From Hespellia stercorisuis DSM 15480 (GTDB lineage Bacteria; Bacillota; Clostridia; Lachnospirales; Lachnospiraceae), in NCBI RefSeq assembly GCF_900142165.1, contig NZ_FQZY01000040.1, positions 1 to 40,493 on the forward strand: a stretch of 40,493 nucleotides of DNA, given 5' to 3'. Within the stretch, counting starts at the first letter, position 1. Every line of letters starts with the position of its first letter. The notes beneath the pieces were generated by a model. It was not told where the DNA came from. It ran no database searches and saw only the letters and a program-made list of their open reading frames with translations. Both the position numbers and the translations under genes were made by a program. This document shows, piece by piece, positions 1-8,043 of the stretch.

Positions 1-103
1 TCAGGAACGGAACACCGTCCCTTTCCCTGCCATCCCGGCGAGGGATTATGGGTCAAGAGACTGGTCCCTTGAAGGTACATAGGGCAGATCCCTATGCCAC
101 CAA
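1..103. other. Hairpin cluster at the left edge, possible structured RNA end
   Basis: Four consecutive stem-loops fill the first 96 bases: 4-10 with 15-20 (one bulge), 32-36 with 42-46, 53-61 with 64-72 (one mismatch), and 78-84 with 90-96 (7 bp, perfect). No convincing reading frame covers the segment; the short open frames have no start and match nothing I recognise. It could be the end of a structured RNA on either strand, or a dispersed repeat cut by the window edge. From about 104 to 180 the sequence is AT-rich and featureless. Confidence 0.35.
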
Positions 104-181
104 AGGGCTTAGTTGTGATACCAAGAAATAATTTTGAAACTAATTTACCTTAACACAAGAACTACTTAATTCTATTAAAAC

Positions 182-203
182 AGCCCCAGTAAAAACCGGG
201 GCT
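182..203 (-). terminator. Hairpin terminator
   Basis: Stem AGCCCC (182-187) pairs with GGGGCT (198-203). On the minus strand the stem is followed by GTTTTAAT, a better U-tract than the one on the plus strand. It could be a second terminator behind the CHAP gene, or the end of something further left. Confidence 0.45.
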
Positions 204-310
204 AATGTTTCACTTATTTTGGGACATTTTCAAAAACGCTTGACATTTATTTCTTATTACTTTAATGTTCGTTCTATACCCTTATACATTTCGAAAAACC
301 AAATAGAAGG

Positions 311-338
311 AAACAGATCGACTTTTACCGACCTGTTT
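311..338 (-). terminator. Terminator of the CHAP/Fn3 gene
   Basis: A 10-bp stem (311-320 with 329-338, one G-U pair) has an 8-base loop and lies about 35 bases past the stop of the minus-strand CHAP gene. T-rich sequence follows on both strands, so it may act in both directions. Confidence 0.6.
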
Positions 339-371
339 CTTTTCCACTTACTATTTTTTTCACTTAACCAA

Positions 372-2570
372 CTACCTGCTGCACCTCACCTTCTTAACGC
401 CAGACCATTCCGAATACACCGCTTTTCCAGACACCGTACGGTATGCCCTGACTTTATAGTAGTAAGTTTTTCCTTTTGTAAGCCCCTTATTTGTATAAGA
501 TACACTTCCGTTCCCCTTCGTCGTTTTTACCCGCTTATAAGTCCCGTTTGCAGATGTTGCACGGTATACCACATATCCGGATGCCCCTGTGGATTTGTTC
601 CATTTGAGACTGACTCTTCTGGATGAAGAATTGCTGCATTTTATTATTTTTGTTGCGCCAAGTGACGGTTTCGCAGATCTAATATTGGAATAAGAACTAT
701 AATATTTCTTTCCATTGACTGTCTTATATGCACGTACCTTAAAGTAATATGTTTTTCCGGTTACGAGTCCTGTAACCTTCAGCTTTGTGTTGTAGTTGCT
801 CTTGGTAGTCTTAACATACTTGTAAGAACCATTTTTAGATGTTGAACAATATACTACGTATCCCGATGCACTGGAATTTCTGCCCCAGGATAAGTTGATG
901 GCATTATAAGCTGCACGTTTCGCACTGTTAAGGGTCACTTTTTTCACGGATACCGAAGTAGGATCAGGCGAAGGAGCTGTTCCCCCTGTTGTAAATCCGA
1001 CTTTGTCGCTGTAAAAATTTTTTCCGTTTATTACTGCATATAACTGAAATGTGTGATATGTGCCGGATACCAGTCCTGATGGCAGTGAATCAGCGACAAT
1101 GTTCTGGGTCTGGGTGATCACAGATGCGGTAAGCCCGCAATTTTCTATGTGGCTGGCTACCAGCGTCCCTGATCCATTCCATACCAAAAATCCTACCTGT
1201 GATACATTTGCACGACTTGGATTCTGGATTTTCCCATATAACTCCGCATTCCATGTATCTACCATCGTGGTCTTGACGTCCGTAAAGGAAACGGATACCT
1301 CTCCATTCGAGAAGTTTGGACGGATGACGCCCCAGTACGGGTTACTAAGTCCATCGTATCGGTATGTCACCCTCTGAACCGGGTTATTGTTGCCGCCGAA
1401 GTTCTGATGATACGTAATTCTGTCTGCTTCGTAGATCGCGACATGTCCATATGGATTGGAGCCGCTGGCGCCATATACCAGAATATCGCCCGGCTGTGGT
1501 TGCGCTTTGTAGATCCGGCTCCATCCGGCCGGAAGGCTGTTCGTCGCATAGTCTTTTCCATTTCCTGAAGAACGGGGCACGCCGAGATAATCATAATAAG
1601 CCAGTATCAAATCAACACACTGTACACCGTAGACCCCATCCGCATCAATTCCCTGTCCGACCTTGGAACGCACCCAGTTCAGAGCGTCTGCCTGGCTTCT
1701 GTATGTGGTGCATGCCTCTATATTCCCGGTATCGTCTCCGGTCAGAGATTTTTTCTTCTGCTCCTGTCCGGAATTGTTTGCTGCCTTATCATTTTCTGCC
1801 TCTGTTTCCTCTGCCGTATCCTTGATTGCTGTGAATTTTATCTGGTAGGCTATTGTCTCTTCCTCCGGAAGGGTTTCAACATAGTAGGTTTTTCCTTCCT
1901 CGAAAATGTATTCCTTCTCTTCTTCCGAATCTTCCTTTTCCGAATCAGCTTTTTCCGGATGCTCAATCAGCTTCTTTTCTTCATCATATATATGAAACTT
2001 GATTTTAATCTCTTTTCCTTCACTGTCTGTCGTGGAAAATATACAGGTCTCACTTTTTTCTGCTGTAATTTTGAAATATGCAGACCCGGTCACATCATAA
2101 ACGGTATTCTGATCCATAAGAACAGCCTCTGCAAATCGATCTTCTGCTGCTTCTGTCTGATTGCCGTCCTCTGCCTGATTGCCGTCCTCTGTCTGATTGC
2201 TGCCTTCTGCCTGATTGCCGTCTTCTGTCTGTGTATTTTCTTCTGTTTTTGATTCTTCCGCCGATCCCGTTGTGGTGGATTCATCGGAATTTTCATTTTC
2301 CGGATTCATCTCCGCCGCCGAAGCCGCCTCCTCTGCCGCAGTTTCCTCCTGCACAGCCGTATTCTCCTGCTCACCATTATTTTTCTCTTCAGAAACAACT
2401 TCTCCTGCTTCATTTGTGGTCATTGTTTCCTCTGCCGCTCTGGCAACCATGACCGGCATTTCTACCGATGTTCCGATGACAGCTGCCGCCAGAACGAGTG
2501 CCGTCAATTGCTTTCTCCACAATTTTAATTTTCTTGACTCTTTTCTGTTTGATTTTTTCATTTTACTCAT
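372..2570 (-). CDS. Secreted CHAP-domain cell-wall hydrolase with two Fn3-like repeats
   Basis: Probable exported peptidoglycan amidase or endopeptidase of 732 residues. The chosen start has GAGGAG 7 bases upstream; a start 9 codons earlier has no ribosome site. In order: a very basic N-terminus and signal peptide (about 15-46, ending ARA-A), a long acidic Glu/Asn/Gln/Ser region with a six-residue NQxEDG repeat (about 115-145), a small beta-rich segment (about 150-255), and a CHAP domain (about 290-420). The CHAP domain has a likely catalytic Cys in GVQCVDL (about 318) and His in YGHVAIY (about 376). An uncharacterised beta domain (430-530) and two fibronectin-III-like repeats with 'SGYVVY' and 'GKTYYYKVRAY' cores (about 545-732) follow. 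There is no LPXTG anchor, so it is probably released or held by non-covalent binding. The promoter shares a motif with two neighbouring genes. Function is inferred from family; the substrate bond is unknown. Confidence 0.85.
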   Translation of the reverse strand: MSKMKKSNRKESRKLKLWRKQLTALVLAAAVIGTSVEMPVMVARAAEETMTTNEAGEVVSEEKNNGEQENTAVQEETAAEEAASAAEMNPENENSDESTTTGSAEESKTEENTQTEDGNQAEGSNQTEDGNQAEDGNQTEAAEDRFAEAVLMDQNTVYDVTGSAYFKITAEKSETCIFSTTDSEGKEIKIKFHIYDEEKKLIEHPEKADSEKEDSEEEKEYIFEEGKTYYVETLPEEETIAYQIKFTAIKDTAEETEAENDKAANNSGQEQKKKSLTGDDTGNIEACTTYRSQADALNWVRSKVGQGIDADGVYGVQCVDLILAYYDYLGVPRSSGNGKDYATNSLPAGWSRIYKAQPQPGDILVYGASGSNPYGHVAIYEADRITYHQNFGGNNNPVQRVTYRYDGLSNPYWGVIRPNFSNGEVSVSFTDVKTTMVDTWNAELYGKIQNPSRANVSQVGFLVWNGSGTLVASHIENCGLTASVITQTQNIVADSLPSGLVSGTYHTFQLYAVINGKNFYSDKVGFTTGGTAPSPDPTSVSVKKVTLNSAKRAAYNAINLSWGRNSSASGYVVYCSTSKNGSYKYVKTTKSNYNTKLKVTGLVTGKTYYFKVRAYKTVNGKKYYSSYSNIRSAKPSLGATKIIKCSNSSSRRVSLKWNKSTGASGYVVYRATSANGTYKRVKTTKGNGSVSYTNKGLTKGKTYYYKVRAYRTVSGKAVYSEWSGVKKVRCSR
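2161..2232 (-). repeat. 18-bp tandem repeat inside the CHAP gene
   Basis: Four imperfect 18-bp units begin at 2161, 2179, 2197 and 2215. Each encodes a six-residue NQ(T/A)E(D/G)(G/S) block in the acidic linker. The unit length is a multiple of three, so copy-number change would alter linker length without breaking the frame. Confidence 0.85.
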
Positions 2571-2627
2571 CCTTTTTCTCCTCACTTTCCTCATCAATAC
2601 TTTTTACAATTTCTTTACCATATTTTT

Positions 2628-2660
2628 ATTGTAGCTTTCATTTGAGAAAATTTGTTTTTC
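2628..2660 (-). promoter_or_regulatory. Shared-motif promoter of the CHAP gene
   Basis: On the minus strand GAAAAACAAATTTTC (2660-2646) is followed after exactly 12 bases by a -10-like TACAAT (2633-2628), 58 bases before the start codon. The same 15-mer with the same 12-base spacing precedes the VWA gene and the YARHG gene. No TTGACA-like -35 is present, so the 15-mer may be an activator site or an alternative-sigma -35 region. Confidence 0.6.
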
Positions 2661-2699
2661 ACATTTTCAAAACTGATATCTACATTTGTATACCAGCAT

Positions 2700-3272
2700 T
2701 TATACACTCAGCATTTCCGTAAATCTTCTTCCAGCAATCTGGTAGCTTGTTCTAAGTCCGTCCTCCGTGTCCGGATACTTCAGCACATTTTCTTTTTTAA
2801 TCCCGACACGTTTTGCGATGTCGATCATTTCCAGGTTTGTGCCGAACAGCATGATCTCCCATCCCTCCTTCTGCTTTCTCCGGATGAGCTGCAGGATTTC
2901 CTCACCGCTGAAGCAGGTACTTGCATTCTCCAGCCCATCTGTGATGATCATGACCACCACCCTGGGATCGACTTCTCCTCTCAAAAGCTCCTCTACCTGA
3001 AGAAATGTTTTTCCAATGGCATCAAAGAGTGCCGTGTTACCTTCTGTATAATATTCCCGCTCTGTCAGCGGCTTCACTTCTTTGATCGGTGTGTGCGTGT
3101 GAAGAACTCTGCTGTCATCACTAAAAAGCGTTGTGGTGATGTAGATGCTGCTCTCCTGGTTCTGTTTTTGGATCATCTCGTTGTAGCTCTGTATTGTCGC
3201 CTGTTCCTTGCCGTGCATAGATCTGCTCTTATCGATGACACAGACCATTTCATGTACTTTTTTCTGATTCAT
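2700..3272 (-). CDS. von Willebrand factor A domain protein
   Basis: A 190-residue protein that is essentially a single VWA (integrin I-like) domain. The metal-ion-dependent adhesion site is visible: DKSRS (D14, S16, S18) at the start, a Thr in EGNTALFDAIG, and ITDGLEN in the middle. The start at 3272 was chosen because GGAGGAG lies just upstream; the open frame continues about 46 codons further but only through low-complexity basic codons. There is no signal peptide or membrane segment, so it is probably cytoplasmic. VWA proteins of this kind usually mediate metal-dependent protein contacts, often next to kinases or stress proteins; the partner here is unknown. It is transcribed alone, with a long (about 170-base) leader from a promoter sharing the 15-bp motif of the CHAP and YARHG genes. 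Confidence 0.85.
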   Translation of the reverse strand: MNQKKVHEMVCVIDKSRSMHGKEQATIQSYNEMIQKQNQESSIYITTTLFSDDSRVLHTHTPIKEVKPLTEREYYTEGNTALFDAIGKTFLQVEELLRGEVDPRVVVMIITDGLENASTCFSGEEILQLIRRKQKEGWEIMLFGTNLEMIDIAKRVGIKKENVLKYPDTEDGLRTSYQIAGRRFTEMLSV

Positions 3273-3447
3273 ATGCTCCTCCTCATAATTTCTTTTTCCA
3301 TTTCGCTGAACTGTTTTTTTCTTATACATTTTACTGAACTGCCTTTTCCTACGCTTTTCTCTGAAATGCCTTTTTCCTATGTTTTTGCTGCAATGTATTT
3401 GTTTTTGCAATGCGTTTTCTTGTTATGCGTTTCTCTGTTATAAGACC
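3273..3447 (-). other. T-rich repetitive leader of the VWA gene
   Basis: The leader between the putative -10 box and the VWA start codon repeats variants of a 'TTTTCCTAnG / ATTTACTGAACTGCC / TTTCTCTGAAATGCC' theme on the plus strand (purine-rich on the transcript). I see no gene or riboswitch in it. Confidence 0.35.
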
Positions 3448-3480
3448 AGTCTACACGACAAATTGGAAAATTTGTTTTTC
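3448..3480 (-). promoter_or_regulatory. Shared-motif promoter of the VWA gene
   Basis: On the minus strand GAAAAACAAATTTTC (3480-3466), then 12 bases, then TAGACT (3453-3448). The 15-mer is identical in sequence and in spacing to those before the CHAP and YARHG genes. Confidence 0.55.
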
Positions 3481-3516
3481 AGAAATTCTACGGAGAATAT
3501 CCTATTAAGAATTAAA

Positions 3517-3613
3517 AAGGGACTGTAAAATAAGTCCCTTCCGCCGTAGTGCGAACCCCGCGGAGCGTTTTTATATCATAGGAAGATCGAAGAAATTTCC
3601 CATGATATAAAAA
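3517..3613 (-). repeat. Dispersed hairpin repeat, family A copy 1
   Basis: Read on the minus strand: a 17-bp stem (3613-3597 with 3584-3568, one mismatch) of the TTTTTATATCATnGGAA type, then a GC-rich tail with CGCTCCGCGGGG and CGCACTACGGCGG, then a small 8-bp hairpin (3540-3533 with 3524-3517). The same stem-plus-GC-rich-tail layout recurs at 26121-26204. It resembles short non-coding intergenic repeats (MITE-like), not a gene. Confidence 0.6.
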
Positions 3614-3674
3614 ACAGATTAATCAGGATTTTAAGAAAAGTGGCAGCTTTTCCAAATCCTGATCAACCTGTTTT
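3611..3674. terminator. Strong bidirectional terminator
   Basis: Nested stems: AAAACAG (3611-3617) with CTGTTTT (3668-3674), ATCAGGATTT (3622-3631) with AAATCCTGAT (3654-3663), and AAAAG with CTTTT inside. T-runs follow on both strands. It should terminate the minus-strand 478-residue gene that ends at 3735. Confidence 0.7.
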
Positions 3675-3734
3675 TTTATGTTTTTTTGTGTTTTCTATAT
3701 TTTTTATTGTCCTTTTATATTTACTGTCTTCCTG

Positions 3735-5171
3735 CTAGATCAAATACTCCAGCAGTTCCTTCTGATGACAGTATGCCTCGTTATATACTTTATATAGATA
3801 AAAATTCTTTCCCTGCACAACCTGCTTTTCCACCTCTTCCTCCAGAATCTCCATCGGTTCCTGTGACCTGAGGAACCGGATCACGAACTGATCGAAGTCA
3901 TTGTCCGGCTTAAGCTGTAAGAACTTGCAGTTCAGGAGAATGCGATTCAGCCTGTTCATGGTAATCTTGTTCTCCTCACTCAGCTGCATGCGCATCTTTA
4001 CGAACAGCAGAAAACAGATCAGCGTGGATCGGTTGATATCTCTGCCACCAGTGATAAACTCGCGGAAATAATCTTCTCCCACACGGCCTTGCTGGTAAAG
4101 TTTTTTTGACTCGCTGTCATTTCTCTGATATGCATCATCCAGCGCTTCCTCTTTTTTCCTCTGTTTCTCTTCCATTTCTCTGAGCGTTTTCAGTGCCTGT
4201 ATTTTCTCTTCCTCATCCGGCTCCATACCGCAGAGGTTCATGGAATGCGCCACCTTGATCCGAAGTGGTTCCGGCCATTCGTCAAAGGAACCGTACAGTT
4301 CGAATAAAACCTCCATCCAGTCCGCAGATACGTATCCAAAATAAAAGTAGTTAAATTCATCAAAGATGCCGCCCGGTGTCAGTGCAGTATTCTCGATATA
4401 CTCCCTTTTTTCTTCCACAGACATGTTGTTTTTTGCTTTCTCTGCATCCTTTTTCAACTTTGTCAGCGGTTTTAAAAAGCTCAGTTCTTCCAGCGCAAAT
4501 CGCTCCAGAGCTCCCCGTTCTGTCTTATCCAGCATGTTGCCATATTGAAGCCGCTGCTGATCGGACTTTGCACAGCTTTCGTAATAAGACTCACACTTTT
4601 CTTCTATATATAGGTAGAGATATTTGCAGAAATAGTATCTCGATTTTTCTCGCACAGTAGAAAATTTTTCTCGATTATTTTTCACAAAGTTATGGAAATC
4701 TTCCTCACTCTCGGTCTCTTTCAGTTCTGTTTCCATCCAGCGGGTCAGCATCACAGTTTCCATAGTTTCTGTGGAATTATCTGACACATATTCTTTTAGT
4801 TGCTGCAGCGTGATCTTTCCCCCTGGGAAATACTGCGATCTATTCTCAATCTCCGATGTATAGCTCTGGCAGTTCGCATAGAATTTTTTCCACTGCTCAT
4901 AGTCCATCCCATGATCCAGTGCATACAAAATCGTCGCCTCAAAAAAACTGCGGGCATACAAGGTATCACAATTTTCCTCCGCCAGGACCTCATTGACCTG
5001 ATCCCCTGTCATCTTTCGGCTAAATCCTTCCGCAAGAATCCTCAGTCTGAGCGGTACCTTGCTCTCCACCTCCGATGAGTTGATTTCATCCAGCAGATTG
5101 CCCGGATCTGCAAAGTTGGCACTGAGGTTCGAGTATAATGCTTCAAAGAAACTATTCTTATTTTTTTTCAT
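3735..5171 (-). CDS. Unrecognised 478-residue soluble protein
   Basis: I do not recognise this family. The chosen start (5171) has AGGAAAGG upstream; an upstream extension of 50 codons lacks a ribosome site. The product is acidic and rich in Glu, Lys and Leu. It has no signal peptide, membrane segment, Cys cluster or nucleotide-binding motif, and looks all-helical. Recurrent 'FxxFxxxxR' and 'YFxKYLYLYIEEK' type segments could be helical repeats. It starts FFEALYSNLSANF and contains a charged coiled-coil-like stretch near residues 350-385 (EEEKIQALKTLREMEEKQRK). It sits between the VWA gene (same strand, across a terminator) and the divergent YARHG gene, so the 270-bp region upstream is a divergent promoter region. 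By context only, it may belong to the VWA/kinase accessory block. Confidence 0.75.
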   Translation of the reverse strand: MKKNKNSFFEALYSNLSANFADPGNLLDEINSSEVESKVPLRLRILAEGFSRKMTGDQVNEVLAEENCDTLYARSFFEATILYALDHGMDYEQWKKFYANCQSYTSEIENRSQYFPGGKITLQQLKEYVSDNSTETMETVMLTRWMETELKETESEEDFHNFVKNNREKFSTVREKSRYYFCKYLYLYIEEKCESYYESCAKSDQQRLQYGNMLDKTERGALERFALEELSFLKPLTKLKKDAEKAKNNMSVEEKREYIENTALTPGGIFDEFNYFYFGYVSADWMEVLFELYGSFDEWPEPLRIKVAHSMNLCGMEPDEEEKIQALKTLREMEEKQRKKEEALDDAYQRNDSESKKLYQQGRVGEDYFREFITGGRDINRSTLICFLLFVKMRMQLSEENKITMNRLNRILLNCKFLQLKPDNDFDQFVIRFLRSQEPMEILEEEVEKQVVQGKNFYLYKVYNEAYCHQKELLEYLI

Positions 5172-5440
5172 AATGATATCCTTTCCTGATCTGCTGACGG
5201 TCATAAATGTGCCTGATACTTCTATATTAAGGTGGACATTTACCCACACACACGGCGATATTTTCTCTTTTAAATATAACATATTTCTCTGATAATTTCT
5301 TCCAGGATTTTTACCGCCCATAAAAATATCCAGCTTATCTCACACCGAAAAACAAATTTTCCAAAACACCATCTATACTAAAATCATCAAAGGAAACACA
5401 ACAACCGCAAATAAAAAAACAAATATATGGAGGTATCATT
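5172..5440. promoter_or_regulatory. Divergent promoter region
   Basis: A non-coding gap separates the minus-strand unknown gene and the plus-strand YARHG gene. The plus-strand side carries GAAAAACAAATTTTC (5347-5361), 12 bases, then TATACT (5374-5379), the same arrangement as before the CHAP and VWA genes. The minus side has an AT-rich run around 5270-5285 that could hold a -10 box, but no copy of the 15-mer. Confidence 0.55.
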
Positions 5441-6343
5441 ATGAAAAAGAAATTTATCGCAATCCTTTCCCTTACACTGGCAGCCAGCAGTGCGTTTACC
5501 ATGACAACATTTGCAGCTGAGAGAAAAGCAATTATCCCCAGCTCTTCTGATTACGAAGTAGGCTATGCATCTTCCGATTATGTCGTATCCTCAACGGGTT
5601 ACGATGCCGAGACTAACACATCCACAGGACCGTACATTCTTCCGGAAAGTGCAAAACACTCGCTGTCAGAAAATGAGCTGAGCAATCTGACGGACTATGA
5701 ACTGTTTCTTGCACGCAATGAGATTTTTGCCCGCTACGGCGTCATGTTCAAGGATGAGAAACTGAATCAGTTTTTCTGCACCAAAAGCTGGTATCACCCG
5801 ACTATTTCCGCTGAGGAACTCAATGCGGAAGACATGGATGCAACGGATAAGCAAAATGTACAGACACTTCTCACATATGAGAAAAGAAGAGGTTCCCAAT
5901 TCGTACCAGGTGCACCGGAAAGTATACCTTCCCCTCTGGGATCCATCACCAAACAGGAAATGGATGCATTCGTCGAAGAGCTCAATTATTCTTTTGGGCA
6001 GAGCCTCACCTTCGACACCGCGGAAAGTCGTTACAGCAGCAGTGTGGGAACCACTCTTACCAAAATCACTTATAAAGAACTCACCGGCGATTCAGAAGTC
6101 TTTATCAATATTGGTCTCGATGGAACTATATACGTTGCCGGATTCTCAGGAATGGGGTTTGAAACGGAAAATGAGATTACTGAGCTGTTCTGCCAAAGAA
6201 GAAATATCAGCGGATATGACAAAGAGAACTTTGCCGCCTGCGTAGCAAACAACAAAGAAGCAGTGACAGATGTTGATATGGGATTGTACAAATTTACCAG
6301 CAGAGAGGACGGCTACACAGGAATTGTATATAAAAATTTATAG
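5441..6343 (+). CDS. Exported YARHG-domain protein
   Basis: A 300-residue secreted protein. A signal peptide (1-26, cut after TTFA-A) is followed by a Ser/Tyr-rich linker and a YARHG domain (about 78-150), recognised by LARNEIFARYG followed by FxxxxWYHP. YARHG is an extracellular domain common in Clostridia, often attached to lipoproteins, kinases or wall proteins; its biochemical role is not established. The C-terminal half (about 165-300) is a beta-rich domain with no recognised family. No membrane anchor is seen. The ribosome site is TGGAGG 7 bases upstream. The promoter carries the 15-bp motif shared with the CHAP and VWA genes, suggesting co-regulation of envelope functions (inference). 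Confidence 0.8.
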   Translation: MKKKFIAILSLTLAASSAFTMTTFAAERKAIIPSSSDYEVGYASSDYVVSSTGYDAETNTSTGPYILPESAKHSLSENELSNLTDYELFLARNEIFARYGVMFKDEKLNQFFCTKSWYHPTISAEELNAEDMDATDKQNVQTLLTYEKRRGSQFVPGAPESIPSPLGSITKQEMDAFVEELNYSFGQSLTFDTAESRYSSSVGTTLTKITYKELTGDSEVFINIGLDGTIYVAGFSGMGFETENEITELFCQRRNISGYDKENFAACVANNKEAVTDVDMGLYKFTSREDGYTGIVYKNL

Positions 6344-6500
6344 TTCCCTGTATTTTAGCAAAATTTTGAAAGTTGTCCACAAAAGATCTGTTTTAATAAG
6401 CAGACTATGGATAAATCTATGGAAACTAAAGTCTTATGATGTTACGTATTGCTAAATATTCGGCTGTAATATCTGTAAAAATATGAGAAGGAGAAAAGTT

Positions 6501-7094
6501 ATGGAAACGCTTATTAATTTAATTTTATTGATTCTGATTATATGTGGGGTAATTAAATTTATTTCCTGGGTAAAGGATACAACTAAAAAAACTGCATTTG
6601 ACACATTCACAAAGAAAGGGCGTAATCGCAGTCAGTTAGTAAATGAATTGTATCAATTTGTCCAGCAGCACGGTGGTTTAGAAAGAGTGTATATAAGTAA
6701 AAAGCGATTGGAAATAAGAGATCTTAATAATTATACTGTAGATAGCTATTTTTTTGAGAAACATGGATATACAGAACTTGAATTTTATACTTTAAATAAA
6801 ACCCATTTAAACATGGATTCTTTGACCATTTCAAATAATTCTGGAGGACAAATAGCATATGATCTGGCAAAAAAATTAAGAGGTCATGTCATTACGGATG
6901 GTCATACCGTTATGGGTAGAGGAGGGTCATTGGGAGATACTATTTCTTTTGCAATGGGTAATTATGGCACCTGTAACCATGGGGATAGCTTTGTTATAGA
7001 TGGTGCCTGGATTTTGAATAATGAACGATATGCCGTTTATAAGGCACAACAAAAAAGTATGGAACAGCAACGCCCAATTCGAAAACAATTATAA
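6501..7094 (+). CDS. Unrecognised single-pass membrane protein
   Basis: A 197-residue protein of unknown family. The start at 6501 was chosen because AGAAGGAG sits just upstream; an ATG 18 bases earlier is part of that ribosome site. An N-terminal hydrophobic segment (about residues 3-22, LINLILLILIICGVIKF) precedes a short basic stretch and a soluble domain of about 165 residues. The soluble domain ends in a Gly-rich part (MGRGGSLGDT, NYGTCNHGD). It is more AT-rich than the genes to its left and lies alone between YARHG (157 bases upstream) and the convergent sensor gene. I see no catalytic motif. It could be a recent acquisition, but the evidence for that is only base composition. Confidence 0.65.
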   Translation: METLINLILLILIICGVIKFISWVKDTTKKTAFDTFTKKGRNRSQLVNELYQFVQQHGGLERVYISKKRLEIRDLNNYTVDSYFFEKHGYTELEFYTLNKTHLNMDSLTISNNSGGQIAYDLAKKLRGHVITDGHTVMGRGGSLGDTISFAMGNYGTCNHGDSFVIDGAWILNNERYAVYKAQQKSMEQQRPIRKQL

Positions 7095-7115
7095 TGTACC
7101 TGTATCAATTGTAAA

Positions 7116-7940
7116 TTACCAGCAAATTTCTTTATTATTCACAAACTGGGATGGAGCTATCACCTGTGCCCATCCCGGATAATCCCGATACTTTAAGCAG
7201 CTTAACTGTGCGATTCTATTATAATAAGTCGCCACTTTATCAGTATCTCCACTACGTGCTATCTGTTCATTTTCATGGATTTCCTGTGCTATCTCCTGAA
7301 CAGCATCCGCGGAAGAATCTAACACCTCAGACATATGAATATAAAGAAGTGCCGCTGCCTGTTCTGTATGAGAATCCTCTTTTTCTGTGTGAGCTACCAC
7401 TACGCTATAGACTTCTCCGCTGATCTGATCTATTGCGACGACCACCTGTATATCCTCTCCCACATCATAAATTTTCCGATGAAAAAAACTGGTTTTAATT
7501 ACTCCACAGTTTTGAACCTGCACTTGATTTTTATTTTCTTCGGCCTGCAGTGTCACTGTGTATCCATTTTCCTTTAGACAATCCAGCACCAGCTCTTCTG
7601 TATATTGAAAATGTACTATGTTTCCAGCCTCGCCCCATTCTTTCACTGCCGTGTTATCCAGCGTATACACCACCATGCCGTCATCGTTTTTTGTATAGGA
7701 GGTATCTTTGCCATCGACAACTTCCCTTGACAAGGCATTCTTTTTGACAAACTCCAGATATTCTTTGTATCGCGCGGATCCTCTTGCATAGGAACCCGCA
7801 TAGTCTCCGCTCCTGTCGACCGGCCTGCTTCTCTCATACAGGATTCCCGCAGATATGCCGCATGCAAACAGCACCATCAAAAGAAATACGGCTATTCTCT
7901 TATATTTTTTATTTCTTCGTCTTCTTTTTTTCTCGTTCAT
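7116..7940 (-). CDS. Kinase-less membrane protein carrying the neighbouring kinase's extracellular domain
   Basis: A 274-residue protein: very basic cytoplasmic tail (KKRRRRNKKYKR), one membrane segment (about 15-34), then an extracytoplasmic domain. That domain aligns along its length with the extracytoplasmic part of the kinase encoded at 9806-11524. Shared landmarks, in order: YxxYLxFVKxNA, MxYTLxxxAVxEWG, xHFxxTEExxxxxxKxxGYxxTL, VQxxGxIxTxFxxKxxYxxxE, and a DVI/EVLDSSA-like helix. It has no kinase domain. Its stop is convergent with the unknown gene ending at 7094, and it lies about 100 bases downstream of the pseudokinase, so it is probably the last gene of the cassette. It may compete for, or co-receive, the same external signal (inference). 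Confidence 0.75.
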   Translation of the reverse strand: MNEKKRRRRNKKYKRIAVFLLMVLFACGISAGILYERSRPVDRSGDYAGSYARGSARYKEYLEFVKKNALSREVVDGKDTSYTKNDDGMVVYTLDNTAVKEWGEAGNIVHFQYTEELVLDCLKENGYTVTLQAEENKNQVQVQNCGVIKTSFFHRKIYDVGEDIQVVVAIDQISGEVYSVVVAHTEKEDSHTEQAAALLYIHMSEVLDSSADAVQEIAQEIHENEQIARSGDTDKVATYYNRIAQLSCLKYRDYPGWAQVIAPSQFVNNKEICW

Positions 7941-8043
7941 TTTTCTTACACTCGACTTTCATTTACACAGCTCCCCCGACCGACACTTCTACAAAATGGT
8001 CCTGCAGATCTGCTTTATATAAGATTTCTTTCTCCCGTTTTCT

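Noticed and set aside
2545-2597. Upstream start (2597) for the CHAP gene
   Set aside because: No ribosome site before it; GAGGAG fits the start at 2570.
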